From the NCBI RefSeq assembly GCF_900143085.1, contig NZ_FRCZ01000010.1, positions 1 to 64,000 of the forward strand: DNA of 64,000 bases. The letters run 5' to 3'. Position 1 is the stretch's first letter. The number at the start of each line of letters is the position of its first letter. The stretch comes from Gracilibacillus kekensis. GTDB lineage: Bacteria; Bacillota; Bacilli; Bacillales; Amphibacillaceae. Under the pieces are notes generated by a model. The model made no database searches. It worked only from the letters and a program-made list of their open reading frames with translations, and was not told where the DNA came from. Shown here piece after piece: positions 16,786 to 25,460 of the stretch. A program made the translations under genes and the position numbers.

Positions 16786-17538
16786 TTATAATGAGATCGT
16801 TTCACATTGCTCTTTAAACCATTTGATCTTGTCATGTAACTTTACTACTTCTCCAATCACAATCATGGAAGGATTGCTTACCTCATCTAACCTTTCAACA
16901 ATGGTTTGCAAATCTGCAACAATTGTTTTTTGATGAGATAGTGTACCCCAGTGAATAATCGCGACAGGTGTAGTACCCGATAATCCTGCTTCTTTTAATT
17001 TCTCACAAATAATTGGAAAATTTTTAATACCCATATAAAAGCATAGCGTTTCGGTACCGTGAGCAATATGACGCCATTCATCTATTGTTTTTGCTTGCGG
17101 ATTGGCACCATTAATAAAACTAACGGACCCACTTATATGTCGATGGGTAAGAGGGATACCAGCATAAGCAGCAGCACTAATTCCTGATGTTATTCCTGGT
17201 ACAACTTCATAACCGACCTTCCTTTCCTCTAAATATAGAGCTTCTTCCCCACCTCTTCCAAAAATAAAAGGATCTCCGCCTTTTAAACGTGTTACTACCT
17301 TCCCTTTCTGTGCATAGTAGATTAACTGTTCATTAATACGTTCTTGAATCACCCCGTGTTTGTTAGGTTCTTTCCCACAAAAAATCCTTACAGCATCTTC
17401 ACGTGCATGTTCCAGAATGGTTTTATTTACTAATCGATCATATAAAATTACATCCGCTTCCTTAATCGCTCTTACTCCTTTTAACGTTATTAATTCTTCA
17501 TCTCCTGGACCTGCTCCCACTATATATACTTTTCCCAT
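16786..17538 (-). CDS. sumT: uroporphyrinogen-III C-methyltransferase
   Basis: A 250-residue SAM-dependent methyltransferase making precorrin-2, the precursor of siroheme for sulfite and nitrite reductases. Family motifs are GAGPGDEELITLKG (residues 8-21), YDRLVN, GGDPFIFGRGGEE, VVPGITSG and LTHR. Its start overlaps the end of the sulfate permease gene by 41 bp, and AAAAGGATGGG precedes the ATG. It shares a transcript with cysP under a SAM riboswitch. This fits a role in sulfate assimilation. Confidence 0.95.
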   Translation of the reverse strand: MGKVYIVGAGPGDEELITLKGVRAIKEADVILYDRLVNKTILEHAREDAVRIFCGKEPNKHGVIQERINEQLIYYAQKGKVVTRLKGGDPFIFGRGGEEALYLEERKVGYEVVPGITSGISAAAYAGIPLTHRHISGSVSFINGANPQAKTIDEWRHIAHGTETLCFYMGIKNFPIICEKLKEAGLSGTTPVAIIHWGTLSHQKTIVADLQTIVERLDEVSNPSMIVIGEVVKLHDKIKWFKEQCETISL

Positions 17539-18595
17539 GATGATCCCATCCTTTTCCTGGAATAATTTTTGTTGGTGTCTCTCGGAATCGCACTAATATA
17601 TACGTCGCTAAAATAGCAAGGAAAAGTAGTATGACTTGATCAAATGAATATTGAACCAGAATCTCTGTTAAAGAAAACGCAGATATTAACGAGACAATTG
17701 GTGAAGTCACCCACACTTTTGCTATCTGATGAATAATCTTTTGTTTCCATACTAACGTTAGGTCATTACTTGCACTGATACCAACAATCGCTGATGTCGT
17801 AATTTGCGTCATTGGTATTGGGACTCCTAATAAGGAAGCTCCTACAACTAAACTTCCTGTAGCACTGGATATTACAATTCCATTCCCTAATGAAAGTGAC
17901 GTGATTTTTCTTGCATTTGTTTCCAAGACTCTTCCACCAAAGAAAATACTGCCTAAGGCAACAATGACAGCCATAAATGGTAAGCCAAATTCCATCGAAG
18001 CAATCCCTGCACCTACCAATGGACCTAGAGCATTTGCAACATTATTCATTCCAGCAGCGATCGCTTCCACTATGCCAGTTATAAGCAATAAGATAGCTAA
18101 TATTTTTCTGGGTGGCCTAAAATCAATATATTTCTGAAAAAGAAGTCTGAGCCTCTCAAGACAAAAGGTAAACAAAAACGCGACAACAGGTACAATCACC
18201 CAAAAAGAAATAATCCACAGCACCGTGTTAGTATTTAGTTGCTGGTAACTTAACCCTACACCTATAATTGCACCTACCGTTACCTCACTTGTCGATAAGG
18301 GTATTCCAATATAGTTTGTGATCAAAATTGTAAAAGCAGCAACCAATAAAATAATACAGGCTACCTTTACATCTAATATTTGTTCAGGAATGATTCCCTT
18401 ACCTAAAGTATTTGTAACAAATTGTCCGCCAAACACAGCACCGATAACCGCTCCTATTCCAGCAATCAACAGTGCATTTATTCTTTTATTAACTACGTGA
18501 CTACCGTAAACAATACTCATACTAGCAGCAGAACCACTTGCACCTATATTAAATGCAAAAATACATGCTGCTGCAAAAGCAATAACTGTGAACAT
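17498..18595 (-). CDS. cysP: sulfate permease, PiT family
   Basis: A 365-residue integral membrane transporter with about 10-11 helices. Duplicated PiT signatures are FAFNIGASGSAASMSIVYGS near the N-terminus and GMNNVANALGPLVGAGIAS in the second half. PiT proteins carry phosphate or, in the CysP branch, sulfate. The sulfate assignment rests on context: a SAM-I riboswitch upstream and sumT in the same operon, as in B. subtilis sulfur operons. The ribosome site before the ATG is weak (GAGAGTTGG). Confidence 0.88.
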   Translation of the reverse strand: MFTVIAFAAACIFAFNIGASGSAASMSIVYGSHVVNKRINALLIAGIGAVIGAVFGGQFVTNTLGKGIIPEQILDVKVACIILLVAAFTILITNYIGIPLSTSEVTVGAIIGVGLSYQQLNTNTVLWIISFWVIVPVVAFLFTFCLERLRLLFQKYIDFRPPRKILAILLLITGIVEAIAAGMNNVANALGPLVGAGIASMEFGLPFMAVIVALGSIFFGGRVLETNARKITSLSLGNGIVISSATGSLVVGASLLGVPIPMTQITTSAIVGISASNDLTLVWKQKIIHQIAKVWVTSPIVSLISAFSLTEILVQYSFDQVILLFLAILATYILVRFRETPTKIIPGKGWDHHGKSIYSGSRSRR

Positions 18596-18767
18596 CGGCG
18601 ACTACCAACTCTCTCGCTTCAGCGTTTAAATATCTATAACTCTAATCTTCAAATAAATTTTACGAACACTATGATTAATTCAATAGGATAACTTGGAATT
18701 GGAGTATAGAAATCCTTTCACTTACTTAGTATTTATTTGTAATACTTTAATTGTTTTTCTAAAATCA

Positions 18768-18903
18768 AAAAAACTTCTACTTTGACGGATAAAGTAGAAG
18801 TTCGTTCTCTTATCTGCCAAGAATTTCTTGCTGGATGTAGCACAGTGCTTTCGCCTGTTGCTGAGAATTCTCAGGGCCAGTTCCCTCCTTCTCTCTGGAT
18901 AAG
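18768..18903 (-). promoter_or_regulatory. SAM-I riboswitch (S-box) for cysP-sumT
   Basis: The minus strand reads CTTATCCAGAGAGAAGGAGG, GAACTGGCCC, CAGCAACAGGC and GCAGATAAG, the conserved S-box aptamer order. A perfect terminator follows (ACTTCTACTTT-ATCCGTC-AAAGTAGAAGT, then T7) at 18768-18800. High SAM should stop transcription before the sulfate permease gene. The distance to the cysP start (~170 nt) is normal. Confidence 0.95.
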
Positions 18904-19064
18904 TTTTATTTATTTTTCATTTTTTTCCATTTTTTGTTGCGATGTACATACTATAATTCATTATAAAAAAAAAGTCAATAGACAGTTTTTCTATATTTTT
19001 CATTGTAATTTTTTCCTTTTTATTGTATGATAAATGTATTAAATTTCCAAATATAATGTAAATC

Positions 19065-19200
19065 CTTATCAAGAGAGGTTTAGGGACTGGCCCGTTGACA
19101 CCTCAGCAACCAGCATGAAATTGTATGGTGCTAAATCCAGAAAAGATAAGAAGATTGTATCCTTAACCAGAGGCCTTCTACTTATCGGAGGTCTCTTTTA
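19065..19200 (+). promoter_or_regulatory. SAM-I riboswitch (S-box) for metI-metC
   Basis: CTTATCAAGAGAGGT, GGGACTGGCCCGTTGACACC, CAGCAACCAGC and AAAGATAAG are the S-box aptamer blocks (19065-19150). They are followed by the terminator AGAGGCC...GGTCTCT plus TTTTA (19169-19200). A TATAAT box at 19052-19057 is appropriately close. The frame of the downstream gene stays open into the aptamer, which is not translated. Confidence 0.95.
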
Positions 19201-19225
19201 TTTGGATAGAAAGGGCGGATCGAAA

Positions 19226-20323
19226 ATGGAATATATAGAAACAATACTTGCGCAAATTGGCAATAGAAAAGACAAACGTACTGGAGCTGTCGAAGCACCG
19301 ATCTATCTATCGACAGCATTTCAACATCCGACACTTGGTCAATCTACCGGATATGATTACAGTCGGACCACTAATCCAACAAGAGAAATTGTTGAAGAAG
19401 CAATCACCAAACTGGAAAAAGGTGTTAAAGGATTTGCTTGCTCGTCAGGAATGGCAGCAATTCACCTTGTATTTTCCTTATTTAAGAAAAAAGATGAAAT
19501 CTTAATCTCAGAGGATATATACGGTGGCACATATCGACTTTTTCAGCACTTTGAGCAATCATATCAGATAAAACCAATATATGCAGAAACCGATCAATTT
19601 GAGATTCATTTAACGAGCAACACAAAAGCAATATTTATCGAAACTCCAACAAATCCTTTACTGCTAGAAATTAATATAGAAGAAATAGCATCTTTTGCAA
19701 AAAAACATGAATTATTATTAATCGTAGACAACACCTTTTATACACCGTATCTGCAACAACCTTTAACAGAGGGAGCCGACATAGTTGTCCATTCTGCAAC
19801 CAAGTACCTTGGTGGACATAATGATGTATTAGCAGGACTAGTTGTCGTCAACAACCAATCATTAGCTGACAAATTATTCTACCTACATAATGCCATTGGT
19901 GCTGTTCTTTCACCACTCGATTCCATGTTGCTAATTAGAGGTATGAAAACTTTATCTTTAAGAATGGAAAAACAACAAGAGAATGCCAAGCATCTAGCAG
20001 CGTTTTTATTAGGTATATCTGATGTTAAAGATGTTCTCTACCCTGAAAAAGGAGCAATGATCAGCTTCCGTGTTTCGAGTGCTGATATCATACCAACTTT
20101 CCTGGAAAACTTAAAGATTATCTCTTTTGCTGAAAGTTTAGGTGGGGTCGAGAGTTTTATTACCTACCCAGCTACTCAAACACATGGGGACATCCCGAAA
20201 GAAGAACGAGAAAGAAGAGGAATTTGTGACAGATTATTACGCTTCTCTGTCGGGATTGAACATGTGGAAGAACTTAAACAAGACATTCAGCAAGCATTAG
20301 GAGGAAGTAAAAATGACTTATAA
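19226..20323 (+). CDS. metI: cystathionine gamma-synthase / O-acetylhomoserine thiol-lyase
   Basis: A 365-residue PLP enzyme of the Cys/Met metabolism family. It joins an activated homoserine with cysteine (or sulfide) in methionine synthesis. The PLP lysine is in HSATKYLGGHND (about residue 195). Other motifs are GYDYSRTTNPTRE, FACSSGMAAI and FVESFITYPATQTHGD-type ESFITYPATQTHGD. The true start is the ATG at 19226 after AAAGGGCGG. It overlaps metC by 11 bp, as in B. subtilis metI-metC. It is controlled by the upstream SAM riboswitch. Confidence 0.95.
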   Translation: MEYIETILAQIGNRKDKRTGAVEAPIYLSTAFQHPTLGQSTGYDYSRTTNPTREIVEEAITKLEKGVKGFACSSGMAAIHLVFSLFKKKDEILISEDIYGGTYRLFQHFEQSYQIKPIYAETDQFEIHLTSNTKAIFIETPTNPLLLEINIEEIASFAKKHELLLIVDNTFYTPYLQQPLTEGADIVVHSATKYLGGHNDVLAGLVVVNNQSLADKLFYLHNAIGAVLSPLDSMLLIRGMKTLSLRMEKQQENAKHLAAFLLGISDVKDVLYPEKGAMISFRVSSADIIPTFLENLKIISFAESLGGVESFITYPATQTHGDIPKEERERRGICDRLLRFSVGIEHVEELKQDIQQALGGSKNDL

Positions 20324-21482
20324 AAAACAAACAACATTAGCACACGGCGGACATCATCAAGGTTACCATGAAGAAGCTACTGGTGCGGTTAATACACCGA
20401 TATACTTGTCATCGACATTTCATCAAAAACAACTGAATGAAATGGGACCTTATGATTACACCAGATCCGGAAACCCTACCAGAACCCAATTGGAAAAAAC
20501 AATCGCTTCTTTAGAAAATGGAACAGACGGTTTTGCTTTTTCATCTGGTATGGCTGCTATTTCATCCGCCTTTATGTTATTACATTCCAATGATCACATC
20601 GTTATTTCAAAAGATGTATACGGCGGCACATTTCGTTGTGTAACACAATTACTAAGTCAGTTTTCAATTAGTCATACCTTTGTCGATATGACAGATATTG
20701 ATGAAGTAGCACGAGCTATTCAAAGTAACACTCGGGTTATTTATATGGAAACTCCCGCTAACCCTCTTTTACAAATTACAGATATTAGAGCTATTGTGGC
20801 ATTAGCAAAAGAAAACAACTGCTACACTTATCTAGATAATACGTTTATGACGCCATTACACCAGCAACCATTAGACTTAGGAGTAGATATTGTATTACAT
20901 AGTGCAACTAAATTCCTTTCAGGTCATAGTGACATTGTAGCTGGATTAGCTGTAACAAAAGATAACAGATTAGCAGAAAAGCTATCATTTGTGCAGAACA
21001 CGTATGGTGCTGTGTTGAGTGTGCAAGATTGTTATCAATTGCTACAAGGAATGAAAACGTTGGAACCTCGTTTTAACAAAAGTACTAGGTCTGCTCAACA
21101 AATTGCAGAGCATTTATCCAATCATACTTCCATTGAAAATATTTATTACCCTGGATTAGCAAGTCATCCAGGTGCGGATGTTCATGCCTCCCAATCTACG
21201 AGTCCAGGAGCTGTTTTGTCTTTTGAATTAAAGAAGGGGATCGATGTTCAGCAATTTGCAAATCACGTAAGTTTGCCGGTAATTGCTGTTAGTTTAGGTG
21301 CAGTTGAATCGATTTTATCTTATCCTGCCACAATGTCACATGCAGCTATGCCAGTAGAGGAAAGAGAAGCGAGAGGAATCAGTGACCGTCTATTCCGTCT
21401 TTCAGTGGGCATTGAAGACGTAGAAGATTTACTAAACGACCTAGAAAACGCACTAAACCAAAGCACCGCAGTGAAATTGTAA
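20313..21482 (+). CDS. metC: cystathionine beta-lyase
   Basis: A 389-residue PLP enzyme that splits cystathionine to homocysteine, pyruvate and ammonia. It is a paralogue of the preceding gene: YDYTRSGNPTRT, FAFSSGMAAIS, PLP lysine in HSATKFLSGHSD (about residue 203), and the C-terminal ESILSYPATMSHA. AGGAGG precedes the start inside metI. It is second in the riboswitch-controlled operon. Assignment as lyase rather than synthase follows gene order and family resemblance. Confidence 0.93.
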   Translation: MTYKKQTTLAHGGHHQGYHEEATGAVNTPIYLSSTFHQKQLNEMGPYDYTRSGNPTRTQLEKTIASLENGTDGFAFSSGMAAISSAFMLLHSNDHIVISKDVYGGTFRCVTQLLSQFSISHTFVDMTDIDEVARAIQSNTRVIYMETPANPLLQITDIRAIVALAKENNCYTYLDNTFMTPLHQQPLDLGVDIVLHSATKFLSGHSDIVAGLAVTKDNRLAEKLSFVQNTYGAVLSVQDCYQLLQGMKTLEPRFNKSTRSAQQIAEHLSNHTSIENIYYPGLASHPGADVHASQSTSPGAVLSFELKKGIDVQQFANHVSLPVIAVSLGAVESILSYPATMSHAAMPVEEREARGISDRLFRLSVGIEDVEDLLNDLENALNQSTAVKL

Positions 21483-21625
21483 ACATAAAAAGAATGCTAC
21501 GTAATAAAGATACCGGAACATAACTACTTCTTTTAATTTCAAACTCAAACGGTGAAATTCATAGTGTTAAGATACTTTTCAATAAATGGGGGTGGTAATT
21601 TTGAAATGTATTAATTACTAGATAC

Positions 21626-22009
21626 CCGCTCCGTCTGCCCACTTCCCTTTCCATGGGGTTTTCCCTTCAGCTAACTTTTCCAAGCACAGATCGCTTGAAA
21701 AAGTGGATCTTCAGAGAAAACATTCCCACAGGAGTGAAAGTGGACGGCCTGCGCTAATATATTAGTTCTACAACTAGTATAACAGGTAGCATTTTGAGCT
21801 TTTACTCCAAATAATGTTTTTCAAATTATAGAAATACCAATAAGCTTCCTGATAATAGCGTTGTAGAATATCAAATTAGCGTAGGCGTCCACTTCCACTC
21901 CTGAGGGATTAGCATGATCTGAAGATCCACTTTGAAAAGTGTTTTTCTTTTCAAAGTTAGCTGAAGAGCATGCCCCTCGGAAAGCGAAGTGGGCAAGCCG
22001 GAGCGATTG
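21626..22009. repeat. paired inverted hairpin repeat, intact copy 2
   Basis: The gene-free stretch 21483-22086 holds a second composite. The left half (21626-21780) begins CCGCTCCGTCTGCCCACTTC and ends in GCGCTAAT...TTCTACAAC. The right half (21855-22009) is the inverted form, from AGCGTTGTAGAATATC to GGGCAAGCCGGAGCGATT. Inner arms CTAACTTTTCCAAG/CTTGAAAAAGTGG and AAAGTTAGCTGAAG/CTGAAGATCCACTTT fold each half into a hairpin. The core of ~75 bp is not conserved with copy 1 beyond its edges. Confidence 0.85.
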
Positions 22010-22086
22010 GCACGCTCATATATACTGTCAAAATGACCACACCAATTATTGCGTAGTATCTTCTTAATACTTGTCTTAACTTCTAT

Positions 22087-22803
22087 CTAATTTGTTAAGG
22101 CATTTAAAGCGATGATAACAGCTTGATCGATTGCTTGTTTAATTTGATCTGTGTGTGGATTGTAGTCTTCGGCTAGATTTGAGTCTGCATATCCATCTAT
22201 TGCAACGATAGCCCCAGCTTTTACTTGACGTATGCTCGCAATCGAATATAATGCAGCGATTTCCATTTCAACTGCCAAGACGCCAGCTTCTTGGTATTGT
22301 TGATGTGGAAAAGGTACAACGCCTTGATAAAATACATCAAGTGTCAGTGTTATTCCTGAAAAGATAGGAAAGCTTACTTTCTTTGTTTCAGCTAACAGTT
22401 TATTTGAAACGGAAAGATCTGCTACAGCCGGAAATCCTTTTGGTACAATTTGACTGGAAAAGCCGTCCGTACTTACAGAGGCAGTACTTATTACAAGACT
22501 TCCCGGTCTTACTTCTTTCTGGTAAGAACCAGCCGTACCAACACGTATAATCTCCTCTACTCCGCCTTGTATGAGCTGTTCAAAACATACAGCTGCACCT
22601 GAAGCGCCTACCCCATGACTTACAACCGCAATATATTCATTATTAAAATAACCTACATAGGTGTAATACTCCCGGTTCTGAGCTAACAATTTATTCTCTT
22701 CTAAGCTTTTAGCAATCAATGTAGCCCTATCAGGATCCCCGCATACGATCACCTTTTTCGGCAATTGATCAGCTTCTACTTTAAGGTTTGATAAATACAT
22801 CAA
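22087..22803 (-). CDS. nucleoside phosphorylase, NP-I family
   Basis: A 238-residue phosphorolytic enzyme of the uridine/purine nucleoside phosphorylase (hexameric NP-I) family. It cleaves a nucleoside with phosphate to a base and a pentose 1-phosphate. Motifs are VIVCGDPDRATLIA (phosphate site), VSHGVGASGAAVCFEQLI, RVGTAGS and the sugar-binding VEMEIAALYSIA. Its start overlaps the preceding stop codon (TGATG). It is the last gene of the nucleoside-importer operon, so it probably acts on imported nucleosides. Base specificity is not decidable by eye. A role on 5'-deoxy or 5'-methylthio nucleosides is only an inference from the BMC locus next door. Confidence 0.88.
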   Translation of the reverse strand: MMYLSNLKVEADQLPKKVIVCGDPDRATLIAKSLEENKLLAQNREYYTYVGYFNNEYIAVVSHGVGASGAAVCFEQLIQGGVEEIIRVGTAGSYQKEVRPGSLVISTASVSTDGFSSQIVPKGFPAVADLSVSNKLLAETKKVSFPIFSGITLTLDVFYQGVVPFPHQQYQEAGVLAVEMEIAALYSIASIRQVKAGAIVAIDGYADSNLAEDYNPHTDQIKQAIDQAVIIALNALTN

Positions 22804-23462
22804 TCATACTCCTTCTTTTGCCACTCATCTTCTGGCATATAAGCATCTTCGATAGAAAAACGCTCTTCCTTAAATGGATCGCCATAATTATGAAAGTCAT
22901 TTCGTTCCCAAAAACCCTGTCGATCTTCTTTCATAAATTCGATGCCACGGATCCATTTAACACTTTTCCAAAAATAGAGATGTGGTACTACAAGTCGAAA
23001 AGGATAACCATGTTGTGGTGTCAGTGGCTTACCATCATAGCTATGTGCAATTAATATATCATTTTTCAGTAAATCTTCTAATGGAATATTACTGTCATAA
23101 TCGTAATCGCCATAAACCATTACATATTTCGCTGTATCTTTCACACCAATTTCTTTCAAAAAGTCAGTGAATTTTACACCAGTAAAACTGTTATCAAACT
23201 TGGACCAACGTGTTACACAATGGATATCACGAACAATCGTTGTTTGAGGCAGACTCATTAAATCCTCATAATTAAATACTACTTCTTGCTCTACTTCACC
23301 AAAAACCTTTAATGACCACTTATCAAGATCATATTCAGGCACTTCACCTTCATGTAAAATCGGAAATTTCTTTGTTAGTGTTTGTCCAGGTGGCAGACGA
23401 TCACCATATTTTTCATTTCTCGGTGGTACTTTTGCTTTTTTTAAACGATCTGCTTTTTTCAT
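22800..23462 (-). CDS. sulfite oxidase-like molybdopterin oxidoreductase
   Basis: A 220-residue protein of the sulfite-oxidase molybdopterin-binding fold (YuiH/YedY-like). The molybdenum-ligating cysteine is in RDIHCVTRWSKFDN. HSYDGKPLTPQHGYPFRLV and WKSVKWIRGIEF are standard family blocks. No twin-arginine or Sec signal is visible, so a cytoplasmic location is suggested. The substrate is unknown. It is embedded between a nucleoside permease gene and a nucleoside phosphorylase gene, which does not explain its role. AGGAGGGG precedes the ATG. Confidence 0.9.
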   Translation of the reverse strand: MKKADRLKKAKVPPRNEKYGDRLPPGQTLTKKFPILHEGEVPEYDLDKWSLKVFGEVEQEVVFNYEDLMSLPQTTIVRDIHCVTRWSKFDNSFTGVKFTDFLKEIGVKDTAKYVMVYGDYDYDSNIPLEDLLKNDILIAHSYDGKPLTPQHGYPFRLVVPHLYFWKSVKWIRGIEFMKEDRQGFWERNDFHNYGDPFKEERFSIEDAYMPEDEWQKKEYD

Positions 23463-23480
23463 CTTATTCCCCTCCTATGC

Positions 23481-24404
23481 TTATCTTGAGCTTCCTTGGC
23501 TATTTTTCATCGCATTTAATTGGGTACGATCTTTAAAGATAAACATCGCTAAAATGGTTATTACGTATGGAAGCATTAAGGTAAAGTTTGTCGGTATATT
23601 TAACCCTTGAAATCTAATACTAATAGCTTCTGTGAAGCCAAATAAACTGCTTGATAAAAACACTCCGATTGGATTAGATTGACCTAGCATCGTAGCAACT
23701 AATGCAATAAAACCACGACCTCCTGTCATATTTTCACTAAACATCGTTACTTGGCCTAAAGACAGTTGCACGCCTCCGAGAGCACATAATATCCCAGAAA
23801 TAATCACCGCTTGGTATTGAATTTTTTTGATTTTAATTCCTTGGCTTTTGGCTGCGACAGGATTTATTCCTACAGCATCAAAGTGAGAACCAAGCACACT
23901 TTTTTTCAAGAAGATATACATTGCTATCGTAATTAAAATCCCCAAGTATACGACTGGCGATTGACCTGATAAAAGATTACCTAGTAGTGGTATATCATCA
24001 ATAACCGGAATTCGCCATGTCGGTAAACCTACCATTTCATTATTGTAATATGCCCCTTGCACATCAAATATCGTTCGTAATGCAAAAGTAGTTGCCCCAA
24101 TTGATAGAAAGTTTATAGCTATTCCAGTTACGATCATATTTGCTTGCAGGTGAATCACCATGTATCCAAATAATAAAGAGAATATTAATGTACCAACAAC
24201 TGCGATCAGAATGGAAAGCCATATATTGTTAGTAAATGCGTTAGCTGCAACACCTATAAAAGCACCCATTAACATTAATCCATCTAGACCAACATTAAAA
24301 ATGCCCACCCGAGCACATATTGCACCACCTAATCCTGCTAATAAAAGAGGGGCCATCATTCGAAGTGTAGAATCTATTAAAGATAAATCAAATAAACTAC
24401 TCAT
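23481..24404 (-). CDS. nupQ: nucleoside ABC transporter permease 2
   Basis: A 307-residue integral membrane permease of the branched-chain/RbsC-like superfamily, with about 8-9 helices. It resembles B. subtilis NupQ (YufQ): APLLLAGLGGAICARVGIFN at the N-terminus and GGRGFIALVATMLGQSNPIG towards the end. It forms the membrane channel with the adjacent permease, energised by the double ATPase. The start codon immediately follows the upstream stop. Confidence 0.9.
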   Translation of the reverse strand: MSSLFDLSLIDSTLRMMAPLLLAGLGGAICARVGIFNVGLDGLMLMGAFIGVAANAFTNNIWLSILIAVVGTLIFSLLFGYMVIHLQANMIVTGIAINFLSIGATTFALRTIFDVQGAYYNNEMVGLPTWRIPVIDDIPLLGNLLSGQSPVVYLGILITIAMYIFLKKSVLGSHFDAVGINPVAAKSQGIKIKKIQYQAVIISGILCALGGVQLSLGQVTMFSENMTGGRGFIALVATMLGQSNPIGVFLSSSLFGFTEAISIRFQGLNIPTNFTLMLPYVITILAMFIFKDRTQLNAMKNSQGSSR

Positions 24405-25460
24405 TTATTTTGCCCCCCTCTTTCTTTTTGATTTGATAAATGCCATTGTAAACTTGGCTGAAATAAATAAGATAAGGACCGCTTGAATAATATCAGATAT
24501 TGCATTAGGTACATCTGTATTTCGTTCAACTCCTAATGCCCCTGTATCCAATGCAGCTAAAAAGATAGCTATGATAGCTGTCCCCACTGGATTCGAGTTC
24601 GCTAACAAGGCTGCCATAAGTCCGGTCCATGCAAATTGAGGTGTCGTTAAAGCTCCTTCTATAAAGCGATAATGCATACCCATTACTTCCACACTTCCAG
24701 CTAGTCCGGCTAACATTCCACTTATTAACATGCTAATAAACATTACTTTCTTACGATTAATACCACCATATTGCGCGAAGAACATATTTTGTCCTAACAT
24801 TCTCACTTCATATCCAAAAGTGGTTCGCTTAATTATAAAAGCAAGCAATATAGTGATAATAATCGCTAGCACAAAACCATAGTGTACATTCATACCGGTT
24901 AGTAATTTCGGAAGCTTACTAGCATCTTCTACCATGACAGAATGTGCCACTCCACCTGAGCTAGTTGTGTCGCGGAATGGTTCACTTACTAAATATCCGG
25001 CAAAAAGAACCGCAATATAATTTAGTAACAAGGTAGAAATAAGCAAATTAATTTGAAATTTTTGTTCCATCCACCCAGCAAAAAATGATAATAACCCCGC
25101 AATCAGCATACCTGCTCCAATTGAAATGACTAAATTCAGAAAACCTTGAAAAGGTAAATATACGGTTACGATAGCTGTAGTGACGGCTCCCATCACAAGT
25201 TGTCCTTCAGCACCTAAATTGAAAAAACCAGCGCGAAAAGCAAAGGCGACACCTAAACCTGCTAATATGATTGGTATCGAACGTTCTAATGTATTCGATA
25301 AGAAATATAAGCTTCCAAATGCACCCTCCCACATTTCACGGTACGTTAAAAAAACTGATTCTCCAGCTAAAAGAATAGCAATCGTTCCTACAGCTAGTCC
25401 TACAAATATCGCAAAAACAGGTTGGATGATATTTGAGATATGTCCTTTCATTTTACTCAT
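24405..25460 (-). CDS. nupP: nucleoside ABC transporter permease 1
   Basis: A 351-residue permease, partner of the downstream one, like B. subtilis NupP (YufP). The N-terminal helix is followed by ERSIPIILAGLGVAFAFRAG, FFNLGAEGQLVMGAV and a final region EVMGMHYRFIEG. The ATG at 25460 lies 5 nt after AGGTGG and overlaps the end of the ATPase gene. A GTG three codons earlier is a weaker choice. Together the two permeases and the ATPase make a purine/pyrimidine nucleoside importer. Confidence 0.9.
   Translation of the reverse strand: MSKMKGHISNIIQPVFAIFVGLAVGTIAILLAGESVFLTYREMWEGAFGSLYFLSNTLERSIPIILAGLGVAFAFRAGFFNLGAEGQLVMGAVTTAIVTVYLPFQGFLNLVISIGAGMLIAGLLSFFAGWMEQKFQINLLISTLLLNYIAVLFAGYLVSEPFRDTTSSGGVAHSVMVEDASKLPKLLTGMNVHYGFVLAIIITILLAFIIKRTTFGYEVRMLGQNMFFAQYGGINRKKVMFISMLISGMLAGLAGSVEVMGMHYRFIEGALTTPQFAWTGLMAALLANSNPVGTAIIAIFLAALDTGALGVERNTDVPNAISDIIQAVLILFISAKFTMAFIKSKRKRGAK

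Noticed and set aside
19115-19225. N-terminal extension of metI beginning in the SAM riboswitch
   Set aside because: The extra codons fall in the aptamer and terminator, and a good ribosome site precedes the ATG at 19226.
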